Positions 43,685-57,500 of a stretch of DNA of 64,000 nt are shown piece after piece (positions within the stretch are counted from its first letter, which is position 1; the number at the start of each line of letters is the position of its first letter). The stretch spans positions 610,001 through 674,000 of the forward strand of contig JAUJYZ010000132.1 of NCBI GenBank assembly GCA_033675265.1, written 5' to 3'. Below the pieces are notes generated by a model. The model was not told the origin of the DNA. It was given only the letters and a program-made list of their open reading frames with translations, and searched no databases. The translations under genes were made by a program, and so were the position numbers. This DNA comes from Actinostola sp. cb2023 (taxonomy: Eukaryota > Cnidaria > Anthozoa > Actiniaria > Actinostolidae).

Positions 43685-43971
43685 GTTCGACTCGGAGTTA
43701 ACCCCGAATTTCGTACATTGAACTTGCTTAGTCCGTGGCGTTGATGATGGCCTATTTGCTTTGATGAAGTTTTGAAGTACGATTTTTACGATTCCTTTTC
43801 CTTCTCAATTTGTCATAATGCCCGAGTGTACGCTCATTGAGCGTCTTGTTATAATGAAACTCTATACGATCAAATACATCGCATTCTTTCTTCATTCTTC
43901 GCATTTTTTCTTCATTCCGTGACCATGATAAAAATAATAATAAAAAAAATAACAAGAAAGCCCATTTTATA

Positions 43972-44000
43972 ACTCGGGCTTCCTTCGGAAGGGCCCGAGT
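43972..44000. repeat. ACTCGGGC...GCCCGAGT stem-loop with UUCG tip
   Basis: AACTCGGGC followed by CTTCCTTCGGAAG and GGCCCGAGTT folds into a long stem capped by C(TTCG)G, a very stable tetraloop in RNA. It is preceded by cccattttat, as at 41389 on the other strand. Confidence 0.8.
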
Positions 44001-44184
44001 TAAGATGAGATTTTTTAGCCACAAAAAACATTGTTGATCATATGCTTTTGTTTTCTTATCCTTTTCTTGAATCAACGCTATTTCTTTGCACAATACAAAG
44101 AAATACTAATTAGGAAGTTTTTCAAAAGGAAAAGGTCCCTTGGTGGGATACTCAGTACAATGATGATTTGTGTAATTTGTCTTC

Positions 44185-44418
44185 GCTTCTGATTGGCCAA
44201 TTCCTAAATTTACATTTATAACGAGGTTTCTGATTGGTGGAAAAGTTCTAATATTTTGGTTGCTCGACGTTGGTCGCTAATACCTTGGACAAACTAAGTT
44301 CTTTATCAAGATAAAATGGTCAAGAAATGATGTAGAACTTGTCTGAAACTTGTACAAATTAGACCAACTTGCTTGTCTGGCGAGAACTGAGGATCAGAGT
44401 AGAAATAATGTTAAAAAG
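44185..44418 (+). promoter_or_regulatory. NEK10: Candidate NEK10 promoter and non-coding exon 1
   Basis: Two inverted CCAAT boxes (ctgattggccaat near 44191 and tctgattggtgg near 44229) precede a stretch that ends at a consensus donor, AAAAAG then GTAAGT at 44419. A matching acceptor (tattatttcactag) ends at 45236, so a 5' UTR exon ending at 44418 is likely. Start site not determined. Confidence 0.4.
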
Positions 44419-45236
44419 GTAAGTTCTACTTGGTACAAACAGCGACACGTTCCGCGCTGAGTGGAGAGTTTGTTTTGATGTAAGCTTATTACCGTAAAAG
44501 CCCTTAGAAATATTCTTCTTCATTAATTCTAGCGAGCTTAATTCGTGGTTTATATACGTATTATCTATCTCAAAACGTTTCTTCTCGTACTTCCAAAACT
44601 CGCTCTAGACCGCGAAGGTTCTTGCTGGACAACACTTCACAACCGAGTCATTTGTAACGAGCTGCGCTCAACCAGAAACCTTTCTTAACATCCTTTCCTT
44701 AAATACTTTGTCGTTAAATGTTTTTAAGCTCGAGACAGCTGTAAGCGAAAGATGTCGAGAAAATATTTTTAGCCTGGTTAGTATTCATGGAAGTTGTATT
44801 TCCGTTGCGTTGGCGCCATCAGCTGTCGGTGAACAATCCCGTTCATTTTGTATACAATTGGGTGGACTCCAACCTTGAATACAGTATTTGAACAGTTTTA
44901 CTTCACAGAGGAGAAACCCAAAGCGGTTCTAAGTCCAGGGAAAATCTTCGTGATTAATTACGCATGGCAACGAAATCGTGGCAACTTTCGAGTTCATGGT
45001 TTGTTTGTTGTTGTATTAAAGGATTCCCTGAATATTCCCCTCGATCAGAATAAAACTTTGTGGTTTAACGAATTGCAAATCCATTTTGTCTGCTTCTGTC
45101 TAATAGTAAAAGCTAATACCCATAATTTATGGCTATGAGTATATTTGCCTTGTAACGTGTGTAGGTGTTGCTTCACAACCGAATCCTCACAACCGTTTAC
45201 TTGATCATCATCATCAATCCTGTATTATTTCACTAG

Positions 45237-45289
45237 AACCTCGTCCAAACATTATGGTGGCTAGATAAATATTTCCACTCAATCCAAAG
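45237..45289 (+). other. NEK10: NEK10 5' UTR part of exon 2
   Basis: Follows the acceptor cactag at 45231-45236 and runs to the start codon at 45290. It contains one upstream ATG (attatggtggctagataa) that stops after four codons, a minimal uORF. Confidence 0.5.
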
Positions 45290-48200
45290 ATGCCTGCAGA
45301 GGAAAAACGCATAAAGGGTGATGTTGAATCGGGAAATAGGTAAGTTAAATTACCTGGGTGGAGCGAGTGTGTACATTTATAAAGTAAACGAATAATTTAT
45401 GTCGATTCGTTCATATAACTCTACCGTATACATCAAAGTAAAATGACTATTTGTTACCGAAATTATTGCCTATACCAGTTTAAATTTATGGGAGCAGTCT
45501 GGAGAATTTTGATCGATTTGGATTGAAGTTCTTCTTCAATAATAATCTAGTTCTTCTACTCTTCACTCAGCTCGTCATGAATTAATATGCGGAACGTGTG
45601 GTTTACCGATCTAGTCTTATATTTGCTCTCTCGATGTGTGATCTAACGCTATAGTTAGACTATTTTGCGGTCACGTAGCGTCACTTCATCTTGGTCGCTG
45701 TTATGTTTTTCTCACAATTTCATGTTATCGACTAAATCGACCTTCGACATTAAAAAATTCAGAATTTCGATTGCAAATCAATGAAATTTCTTTGTTTGCG
45801 GGAATATGAGTTCTCGTAATAAAGTTGCAGTAGTATTAATTAAGAAATTATATACTAGTACTAGTAACCCGAATATTTACCAAGGAGAAGAAAAATAAAT
45901 TATAATTTAAAAAAAAAGAATGATTTTTTTCCGCTTTGAAATTCGATACTATTAAATGTATGAAATCAACACAGCACAACCTGATCGCGTGTCTTTTGAC
46001 ATTATTTAGATTTCTTGATTACTTTTATATTGAATTGTGGTCTAAAAAAATACATAAATTGACAACAAATTTTTCAATATTTCTTGATCATCCCCAATAT
46101 TTGTTGACAGAAAAGTTTGTTGTCTGAACTGATTAGGAACTTTTCATGGATGGAATGAATGAATTATGATATTTATTCATCCATGAATTATTAACGTAGA
46201 ATGTGTCCGATATAACACCTTCATGAATAAGAACTGATGACCTGAAGTTCTCTCAAGCTTAATGGTTGTCATAGTAATGCACTACATGATGTTTTTGTTA
46301 CTGTTATGGGTAGAACTCTTTTGTGTCCTACCCAGAATAAGAATGTGAACTTTATTGATACGTTTTCACAATGGTTGATTTCAAATTAAGAGTTGTGACA
46401 GGAGTCCACAACCATGTCTAACAAAGCCGAATATTCAAAACAGTTTCATTGGATTCAATTCCGTAACTCGTAGAGAATATGTTTCTATTTATAAACTAAA
46501 TATTGTGCATTCTCACCAGTGTAAGGAATGAATGTTGACATCTAGAAATCTTTACTTTTGTCAATGATGAATAAAATGCGCCAAAAGTATTCAAAACTGT
46601 TTGATTATTGTATATTTAATTAATTATACAGGTACATGCGTGTATATATAACCACAGGCAGCCCAAGCAGGGCATTTGTGGAGTGTACGAACGTGATTTA
46701 CAGTGAATGTATGGGGCGAAAATATCGTAAAATTGGTTTGTAATAAACTTGACTAACCTTTGTCTGTAGTTGTTTTTTATTTTTTTTATTTTTTTATTTT
46801 TTTTTATTTTTTATTTTTATTTTTATTTTTTTATTATCATTTTTATTTCAATTGTACAAATATAAATAACAGCATATATAAATAACATATAATATACAAT
46901 ACAATATGCAATACGAAATACAATACGATATACAATACGATATACAATACGATATACAATATACAATATAGTTAACTAGGTATTGGGACTGTAAAGACTG
47001 AGCAATATGTATAAAAGTCTATATTTTAGCATTTTGATATTATGTAGATCCTTTCTAGCTGGTTTTTAGCCGTTTTAAGGTTTTTTTTCGATTCCTCTCT
47101 TACTACTAGGTGGGGAGAAAAATCGAAAAAAAACCCTTAAAACGGCTAAAAACCAGCTAGAAAGGATCTACATAATATCAAAAACAACTACAGACAAAGG
47201 TTAGTCAAGTTTATTACAAACCAATTTTACGATATTTTCGCCCCATACATTCACTGTAAATCACGTTCGTACACTCCACAAATGCCCTGCTTGGGCTGCC
47301 TGTGATATAACTACAGTGTTAACAAACTTTTCCAAAAGCACAAGAAAACTGTCACAATTTAATAAACAACTCCACACAAAATGAGGGTTTATCATGTACA
47401 TGTAATTTCAAAACTTAAATAGGACAAAAAAGTTTGGTAAAGATCGCTTCACAAATTGCGAAGATATGAATTTTCAAAAATCGAAATTTTATATGAAAAC
47501 CTTGCCACCAACAGAGGTTTTCATACAAAATTTCGATTTTTGAAAATTCATATCTTTGCAATTTGGGAAGCGATCTTTTCCAAACTTCACAGTTTTACTC
47601 ATTTCAACGAGCTCTTTCCAGCTATGATAATCATTTTTTTGTCCTATGTCTCCTATAAGTTTTGAAATTACGTGATAAACCCTCATTCTCAGTAAGCCAA
47701 CAACCATCTGTCACAGTGAAAGTACATATATGTAGCTGTCCTGGCTATAAAATCTACCTGTAAGTGGTAGATTATGCTAAATAGAATACAACCTATATTC
47801 CTATTATTCCCTTGAATAATAAGTCCAAACCCAGAGTAGGTATATATTAGTAAATTAGTGTTGTGAGTTGTTTGAAGAGTAAGAAAGGATAAGAGTAAGA
47901 AAGGTAACCTATAAATGGTTTGCTTGGGTGTGGATCCATCGTGGAGAAGTTGGGCGATTGGGTGATTTTTTTATCATGCGGTGGCAACTGTCCTGCCTCT
48001 GCTTGGTCTGCGGCTCGTAAAAGCTCATCCAGCGGAGTAGGGTTGAGGTTGTAGGTTGAGGTTGTAAGGGTGAGGCTGTGTTTCTTCGACGTAATTCTTC
48101 GATGGTCGCCCTTTTTTCTTTTATCTGCTGAGCCATATCATGTTCCCTTGCTGCTTCATTTAATTCCTGCTCCTCCAGCTGAAGTGCCTCCAGGCTCTCC

Positions 48201-51200
48201 CTCATTTCTTCGAGTTTCGACTTCTTTTCTAGTTTTGTTCTTCTGGGAGAGCTTCTCTCTTCACCTTCACAGAAGGGGGAAGGAATGCCCCACACATGTT
48301 CCTCGATGGGTGTTTTGCAGCCCGGACACTTCTTGTTTCTTTTCCTTGATTTTGCTGAAGCCATTTTTTGAATTGTTAAACGCTATATAAAGCTAATGCT
48401 GCTTAGTCGCTTGCTTCAAATGCTGAACTGCTAATGCTGATAGTACATGTCAAGACATGTCATGTGTACAGCTTAGATGCTTATATATACATATTTACTA
48501 AAAACCACACATTCCTAGTGGTTTCCTAGTTATGTTATCTAGCCTATGTGGTACATTCTTTCTAACTATGTCACCAGGTGCTATTATCAAATATCCTGTT
48601 CCTGTCCCGTCCGCCTTCCAGATTTAGACTCATATTAACTTAGTCAATCTCCACCTAAATCAGACCAGACTTTATATAAACGCTATATAAAGCTAATGCT
48701 GCTTAGTCGCTTGCTTCAAATGCTGAACTGCTAATGCTGATAGTACATGTCAAGACATGTCATGTGTACAGCTTAGATGCTTATATATACATATTTACTA
48801 AACCACACATTCCTGTGGTTTCCTAGTTATGTTATCTAGCCTATGTGGTACATTCTTTCTAACTATGTCACCAGGTGCTATTATCAAATATCCTGTTCCT
48901 GTCCCGTCCGCCTTCCAGATTTAGACTCATATTAACTTAGTCAATCTCCACATAAAATCTACCTGTAAGTTGTGTGTTAATTAACTTCTACAAAAATGTC
49001 CTTATAGTGTTAGTCACAGCAGGACTTGTGTAGTTAATTAAATGTGTAGACACCCCACTGATATGTCTGAGCTATAAAGCTCTTCACTCTCTGCTGATGC
49101 ATGGCAGAAACAATAGTGTATCATTTTGTGTTTATATTTTTCTTTGTCACAAAATTTCCCTTTTTGAATTGCCCTATACCACTATGACGTCACATCAAAA
49201 CAATCTATTGTTTAAACGCTAAGGATCATGGTCGCTAGAGGGGGACAAAACAGCAACAACACAAAGGATTACCCAAATAAATGTATTTTACAGACGGTCT
49301 GAAAGCGATAAAAGTCACCAAACACAGTAAATATTGTGGGAAAAGCATCGATGAACATAATATCTGGAAACTAGCCAATTTGAAATCTAGCGAACCTCAG
49401 CAGAGCAGATTTAGTTCAAATTTCTATTGTTTTTCACGATTCTGTCCCCCTCATAAATAAGCCATTACGTCATAATGGTATAGGGCAATTCTTGTTACAG
49501 TTGAGTGAAAACATTATTAAATCGAGTTGATTGGAGGTTTAGTGATTAATTTCAAAAAGTAAGGATTATATTGGAACCTGAGGTTTGAAAATTTGATCTA
49601 ATATTACTAAGCTACATTAGTATACAGTTTGGTCAACAATGGTAAAACAATAATGTTTACCAATTAATCAGACTACATATGTAAACATGTACATGTACAT
49701 GAATATGCAATTAATGATCAAGGTTGATTAAACAAATGTATTGTTGTACCCCTTGACTGTGTCCTTTTATACCGGAACTTCATGTTTGATATATTACATC
49801 ACTTTCAGATCCATCACATACTTGAATGTATATCATTTCATTGATTTTTGAATAGTTTCAAATTAATTAATTGACTCCTGCTGTTACAGCTGCTAATATG
49901 CTGCATACTTAACTTCAAATGCAATAAATTGTTTTTCAGAAACACATATATATATACATGTATCTGTGTAATGAAAGTTTCCTTTAGACTATAAATGACG
50001 TTGGCCGCTTTTGGCCACTCCAGGAAAAATCATGTATTTCCAGTTGGCCGCTTTTGGCCACTCTAGACTAGTAGTGAAAGGGTTAACTTAATATTTACAA
50101 ATTTCAAACTTGAACAAATCTTGAAAAGAAAAAAATCCCATTTTTATTGGAACTTGTTCACAAGTATTTGGTTTTGTTCACTATTTAATACATGTCCATG
50201 TGGTAAAAAGGTACTAATCATGGACTAACTTGAGATAAATTCAATTAATTAAACCATGCATGATGTCATTGTCAAATGGAGCTTATTTTAATTACCACAC
50301 ACTGACGATCAGCATGAACATGATTGGCAATGCACAAACATCAAATGGTTCAAATCACAAACACTTCATGTACAGCATACATACATTATATTGTTGCTTG
50401 TGATAGATAGCCTGCATTACAGCCGGTTGTAACACGATTAAATAAAGCAGTCTTTAGAAAATTCTTATCACATGTACATAAATGTGTATCATTGAAGTCA
50501 CAATAGAGTGCAAACACTAAAACCATGAAACAGTACAAACTATTTCATGCTAAATAGCACCAATGGAACAATAGAAAACAAAAGACATTGCACTATTTAG
50601 TGCTAATTAAAGTTAGCACTGTTTCGTGGTTTTAGTGTTTGCACTCTAATATATAGCTAATTGCATAATCGTTGTCGGGTTGAAAATCATGAAAGCTATG
50701 ACCAAAAGGAATTCTGGGAAATTAAAACCCTCAAATAACACAGTCAAACGATCGACCTTTTTATCCAGACTTGTAGGATCTTAGTTAAATAGCTCATATA
50801 CCTTCAAAACTACGAGAACATTGAATATATCTGCATGTAATGTGGCCCATGAACTTGATTTACCATCCATCCTTGCGGTCTCAGCTTCTATGATTTATGA
50901 TTTTCAACCCGACAACGATTATGCAATTAGCTATATAGAGATTAGCACATGTACATAATGTATGTGAAGTGTAATATTATATGAATGCAGTGAAGTGTAA
51001 AATGTGATGTTATTATTTTTAAATGTATACCAAATATTGTTGCTTTGCAAGTTATAATAAGGGATGTTACATGTACACACACAATTTCTTCTGCAACTAT
51101 TATTATTATTGTAATTGCAACAGCATTTTGGAATTACGATAAAAATTGCCTTGTACAACAGGCCTTTAATACTAATTTTTATTCTGTTCTTCAGTAAAGT

Positions 51201-51522
51201 GCAAGAAGCTAAAGATTTATCCAGACTCTTAGAACTGGTTAGCACTCCTGCCAGTAAACAACAGCTCCCTTCAATATCTTGGATCCCTGATGAGAACCAA
51301 AATGTTATCATCCCATCATGGGGTGGAACAGGACCTGCAGGCACTGCTGGACCAGCTTGTCAACATCAGTCTATGGAAGCTTTGGCTCTGGAAAAATTTA
51401 GGTAAATTGCAAGTTACAGTATAATTCTGCAATACCGTAGAATTCCAATAGTAACGGCACCGAAAACAATGGAGCCCCGAAAGTAACATTAGTTTTTGCC
51501 TTTCTTTATAAATTCCAAAAGT

Positions 51523-51562
<40 letters not shown>

Positions 51563-54500
51563 AAAGTAACGGTCCTAAAACTACAGTATGTGCTGTTACA
51601 TGTAAGTGAGATGATCACAGTCTGCTAATATGTACAGTATTATTGAACACTTGAGAACTTTCAATGTATAGTATACCACTAACCAGTATTTGTTATAGTT
51701 TACTTTACTTATTATAAGTTTGTAATCTTGTAGATTGTTGTGAATAAATATCGTAGAATTTAGCACGTGGATGACCTTTTGACATAATATGTATCTTGTT
51801 CTGTTTTGTATTTGCAAATTATATTTTTTAACCATCCGAAAGTAATGGCTACTCGAAAGTAACGGCTACCCAAAAGTAGCGGCCACTTTGGCCTGTTAAA
51901 TTCAAAAGTAACGGGGGCAGTTACTATCGGAATTCTACGGTAGTGCAAGGAAACTGCTTGTTAATAAATCTAATAATTTATCAATTACATATGTAGGAAT
52001 TCCATTAGAAGCTGGGTCGCATGTACATGCAGATTTGTCAGATCCATCTGCTGAGTGATCAGTCATTTGGTCTCTGCATGACAATGATGCACCTAATAAA
52101 TTGTTAATAAGTTGTCCCCTTTTCTGTTTCATTATTCAGCTCAAGATATCAGAGTACAAGAAATTTCACCAATCACACCCAGTATGACGTTTTCTCTCAG
52201 GTACAATAATGCAATAATTTATTGTATTTGAATGTTTTAAATACAGTACATGTGTACATATGAAATATGTTGAAGTATGTACATGTATGCATCGCCACTA
52301 CAGATGGCTGTTCGCTCCTCTCATGCCATTTCTTAATGCTATAATGTATATATTGTTTGTTTGTTTGCAGGTTTTTACTTCCCTTGTTAAACACAGAGTG
52401 TGTTGCTTGTAAGTGCATTCAATTACATTTATATGACACCAATTCATTGTACATATATTAAAAGTGCATTACTGTATACTATGTACTCGTGTACAAATGA
52501 CCAAGAGCCAGCACACATTTCCCTGCCGAGCCGACCTAACTCAGTCAATATTAAAGCATTTTATAATATAACTAAACGATAGGAAGGTTTCATGTTGGGA
52601 ACTGACAAATTAGCTACAATTGTAGCTGTAGTGTAGATTAATATTAAATTAGGTGAGTCTTGTGGAAAGTCTATAAAATCACAACTAATAATAATTGAAT
52701 AGATTGAGAGCTTCATACAAAGTCCCGAAGCTCTTACAAAGTACAAACTACTAATTATATATGTTGTGGTTTAATTTTTCCCACTGGTTTAAATTTTTCT
52801 GAGGGTTGTTCTAAGGTTAGGTTTAAGGTTTTATGGTGGGTAAGTTATGTGTTTAGGTTAGTTGTAAAGGATTTTAAACTGAAAGGAAGTGAATTAAGAA
52901 ACCAAAACAATGGACTAATAAAATTAAACCAGTGGAAAATTTCAAACGACAACATATAAATGTACAACTCAGTTGAGTAACAAATTCATTTCTGATCAAT
53001 CAAATCATGAAATTTGTATGATTTTCAAAAGTTTCTGTACTTTCATCACAATATTATTATACCTGACGTTTAAGTCAACCCAGTCCATACACATACCCCA
53101 TCACTGACAATATACACACGGTCTGTTCATACTGTACAGGTCATATGATAAAAGTGTAATAATAAATAAGAGATGAAAGAAATTTAATGTAAAATCAGGA
53201 TACAATAAATTCAGTAATTTCCAATACATGTAGTTTTCCATTGTCAGAATGTTTTTTATACTAGATGATGCATAGTTAAAGTGCATATCAGGGTTTTGGG
53301 TTTCTTTTGAAAATTGATTATATATGAAGTGAATAGTGGGATGGTTCAGTATTTTGTGATTTGAGCTTCGCATTTGCGAGTTATGATGGTTTGAAATCGT
53401 GATATGTTAATTAGGTGACGTCAACGCAGGCATCATTTATTATACAAAAGCGCCCCTTTGCAAATTACTGACATTTTTAAACTGGCAAAAAGTTATTCTA
53501 CAACTTATATAAATGATGTTAAACTTTTATTTCTATTTTAGAAAAGAGTGCTACTTGAAAAAGTTAAAATAAGTTACGGCAAATGCCTGCATTGACGTCA
53601 CCTAATTAGTATATCATGATTTCAAACCTTCATAACTCGCAAATGCGAAGCTCAAATCACAAAATACTGAACCATCCCACTATTCACGTTATATGTAATC
53701 GATTTTCAAAAGAAACCCAAAACCCTGATATGCACTTTAATAACTGTACCATTTCTGTCTGCGATCAGAGAGTGGATACAAACAGCACCACCTGAAAACA
53801 TCCTTCGTGTTCTTATTTGCCTAAGAATGCTCATGCGAGATAAAGCATTTCAGGTTGGTTTCAGTTTTCATCAAGTGTCTCATTTCTTATCACACTTTTA
53901 TTTACATTATTTTACTTTTTCATTCTCCAAATTTCAGACACTTTTCTTTGAACTTGGTGGAGTCAAGATCTTATCTGAGGTACTTATTGCATCATGTATT
54001 CACATGTATTTATACATCAACTGATCTCATATTTTTATCCTACAGCGACTACAACTGTTGACCGAAAATTATCTAGAAAATGGAGAGGAACAGTTTACTG
54101 TTGACATTCTGAAGGAAATGACAAGTAAGTGTGTTTACCTTACATTATTTTACTTGGTTATTGATACTTATGATGTTGATTGTTCTCTAGATATTTGCCA
54201 AAAGCTTTGCTCTGATGTAAAGCAGAGAGAGTGGATGGTAGCATGTGGAACGCACAAGGTATTTTATTTTATTTTTAATATTTAAAAATCAATATTCAAT
54301 CTAGTGCATTTTTTATCTGTAGCATAATTATATTAATTAGCATCTTTCTTTTCAACTTGTCTGACTTGTTATGTTTCAGGCTTTACTGTTACTGTTATCA
54401 GCCAATGATGTCATGGTATTACATTGTTCTCTCTATGCTCTGATTGGCTTAGCACAAAGGTATTCTACTTAACTTGAAGTTTGTACAGTCTGCATTGTAT

Positions 54501-57500
54501 ATAAATAAACATGTAAATGATTGTTTGCCTATGATCCACAGTGAAAGACCTTGTGCTCTTATTGCTGAACTCAATTGTACAGAAACACTTCTAAGGATTC
54601 TACAAGACTATGATGTTTTGTCAAAAACGTATGATTTATGTTCAAGTTCCATCTATTCATCTATTCACCATTAATTCATTTATTCATAACATTTATTCAT
54701 TTATTTGTTCATTCAGTCATTCATGCATTCATACATTCATTCAACATACATTCATACATGCATTTATTCATTCATACATTCATTCATTCATACATTCATT
54801 CATTCATTCATTCATTCATTCATTTTATTCGTGCATTCATTCATTCATTCATTTTATTCGTGCATTCATTCATTCATTCATTTTATTCGTGCATTCATTC
54901 AATCATTCATGCATTTATTTATTCATTCATTCATTCATTCATTCATTCATACATTCATTCATTTATTCATTCAATCATTCATGCATTTATTCATTCATAC
55001 ATTCATTCATACATTCATTCGTGCATTCATTCATTCATTCATTCATTCAATCATTCATGCATTTATTTATCCATCCATTTATGTGTTGCATTGGTAGTTA
55101 TAGTAAACTTAATATTCATTTTGTTGCTTTAGTGGGCGACACCAACTGTTGATACTAATATAGTCAGTTCACAATGATTTTGCCCCCTCAGGTTATCAGC
55201 TAACCTACTCAGAATACTGTGTTCTGACAGTAATATAAGGGAGCAAGTAAAAGTATTTGAGGGTATTCCAATATGTCTAAGGTAGGTTACTGCTGTGTAT
55301 TTGGATTGAAATTGTATATTACATACATACATGTACATAGGTACATTGCAAGCATTTGATTGTATACATACATGTACATACATTTCAAGCATTTGATTGT
55401 ATTCTTATCTTTGCAGTTTGTTACATGAAGAAAATCTCAAATTACTGTGGAATGTGGTGAGTTCTATTGCTTGCTGTTCAAGTTTTTAATCAATTAATTA
55501 ATAATAATGATAACACCCAATGTGTCCAGATGTGCCTCACTTAACAGCGTTTATTGGTGGACATACAACTGCAAACACCTCACCATTGACTAACCTCTTG
55601 TGGTCAAACACCCTAATCACAGATAACCCACTCATGGTAAAAGGATCGCTGCTTCCACGCTTGTTTCCTAGGCACATCACAGGCAGCCCAACCATTGTTT
55701 CTGAGGCTACTTATAATAAATAAACATATAGTTCATACGTACATATGTCTTTAATAAACGAAGCACAGGCAGCCCAACCATTGTTTCTGAGGCTACTTAT
55801 AATAAATAAACATATAGTTCATACGTACATATGTGTTTAATAAACGAAGCACAGGTAGCCCAACCATTGTTTCTGAGGCTACTTATAATAAATAAACATA
55901 CAGTTCATACGTACATATGTCTTTAATAAACAAAGCACAGGCAGCCCAACCATTGCTTCTGAGGCTACTTATAATAAATAAACATATAGTTCATACGTAC
56001 ATATGTCTTTAATAAACGAAGCACAGGCAGCCCAACCATTGTTTCTGAGGCTTCTTATAATAATAAACATACAGTTCATACATACATATGTGTTTAATAA
56101 ACGAAGCACAGGCAGCCCAACCATTGTTTCTGAGGCTACTTATAATAAATATACATACAGTTCAGTTCATACGTACATATGTCTTTAATAAACGAAGCAC
56201 AGGCAGCCCAACCATGTTTTTCTGAGGCTACTTATAATAAATAAACATACAGTTCATACGTACATATGTCTTTAATAAACAAAGCACAGGTAGCCCAACC
56301 ATTGTTTCTGAGGCTACTTATAATAAATAAACATATAGTTCATACATACATATGTGTTTAATAAACGAAGCACAGGCAGCCCAACCATTGTTTCTGAGGC
56401 TACTTATAATAAATAAACATATAGTTCATACGTACATATGTCTTTAATAAAACAAAGCACAGGCAGCCCAACCATTGTTTCTGAGGCTTCTTATAATAAA
56501 TAAACATATAGTTCATACGTACATATGTCTTTAATAAACGAAGCACAGGTAGCCCAACCATTGTTTCTGAGGCTTCTTATAATAAATAAACATACAGTTC
56601 ATACGTACATATGTGTTTAATAAACGAAGCACAGGTAGCCCAACCATTGTTTCTGAGGCTACTTATAATAAATAAACATACAGTTCATACGTACATATGT
56701 CTTTAATAAACGAAGCACAGGCAGCCCAACCATTGTTTCTGAGGCTACTTATAATAAATAAACATATAGTTCATACGTACATATGTCTTTAATAAACGAA
56801 GCACAGGTAGCCCAACCATTGTTTCTGAGGCTACTTATAATAAATAAACATATAGTTCATACGTACATATGTCTTTAATAAACGAAGCACAGGCAGCCCA
56901 ACCATTGTTTCTGAGGCTACTTATAATAAATATACATACAGTTCATACATACATATGTCTTTAATAAACGAAGCACAGGCAGCCCAACCATTGTTTCTGA
57001 GGCTACTTATAATAAATAAACATATAGTTCATACATACATATGTCTTTAATAAACGAAGCACAGGCAGCCCAACCATTGTTTCTGAGGCTACTTATAATA
57101 AATAAACATATAGTTCATACGTACATATGTCTTTAATAAACGAAGCACAGGGAGCCCAACCATTGCTTCTGAGGCTACTTAAAAATAAATAAAGATATAT
57201 ATATTTTGTATGTGTGCGTCTTTTTTGATGGGTTTCCTGTGGTATAGTACACACAATATGTAATATGTTGGGTTCCCTGTGCATAGAAATGTATGATGTT
57301 GGACTCCCTGTGTGTGTCCCATAAGACGTGCCTGCAGAAATGCAGTATCATTGTCTCTCATACATTGTCTTTACACTTTGTCTGTATAAATTATTGCAGG
57401 TTTGGATAATTGTCCAGCTTGCTGAGGATTCAGACTCAAGTAATGATGTTCGACTACTTGGTGGTATACCTTTACTCCTAGGCTTACTAAAGTAAGTGTA

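Noticed and set aside
44848..45138. 96-codon plus-strand frame before NEK10
   Set aside because: Falls in the inferred 5' intron; no domain, no splice context and no similarity recognised.
54610..55152. Long FIHSFIHS frames of up to 180 codons
   Set aside because: Translation of the imperfect ATTC microsatellite in three frames, between two NEK10 exons.
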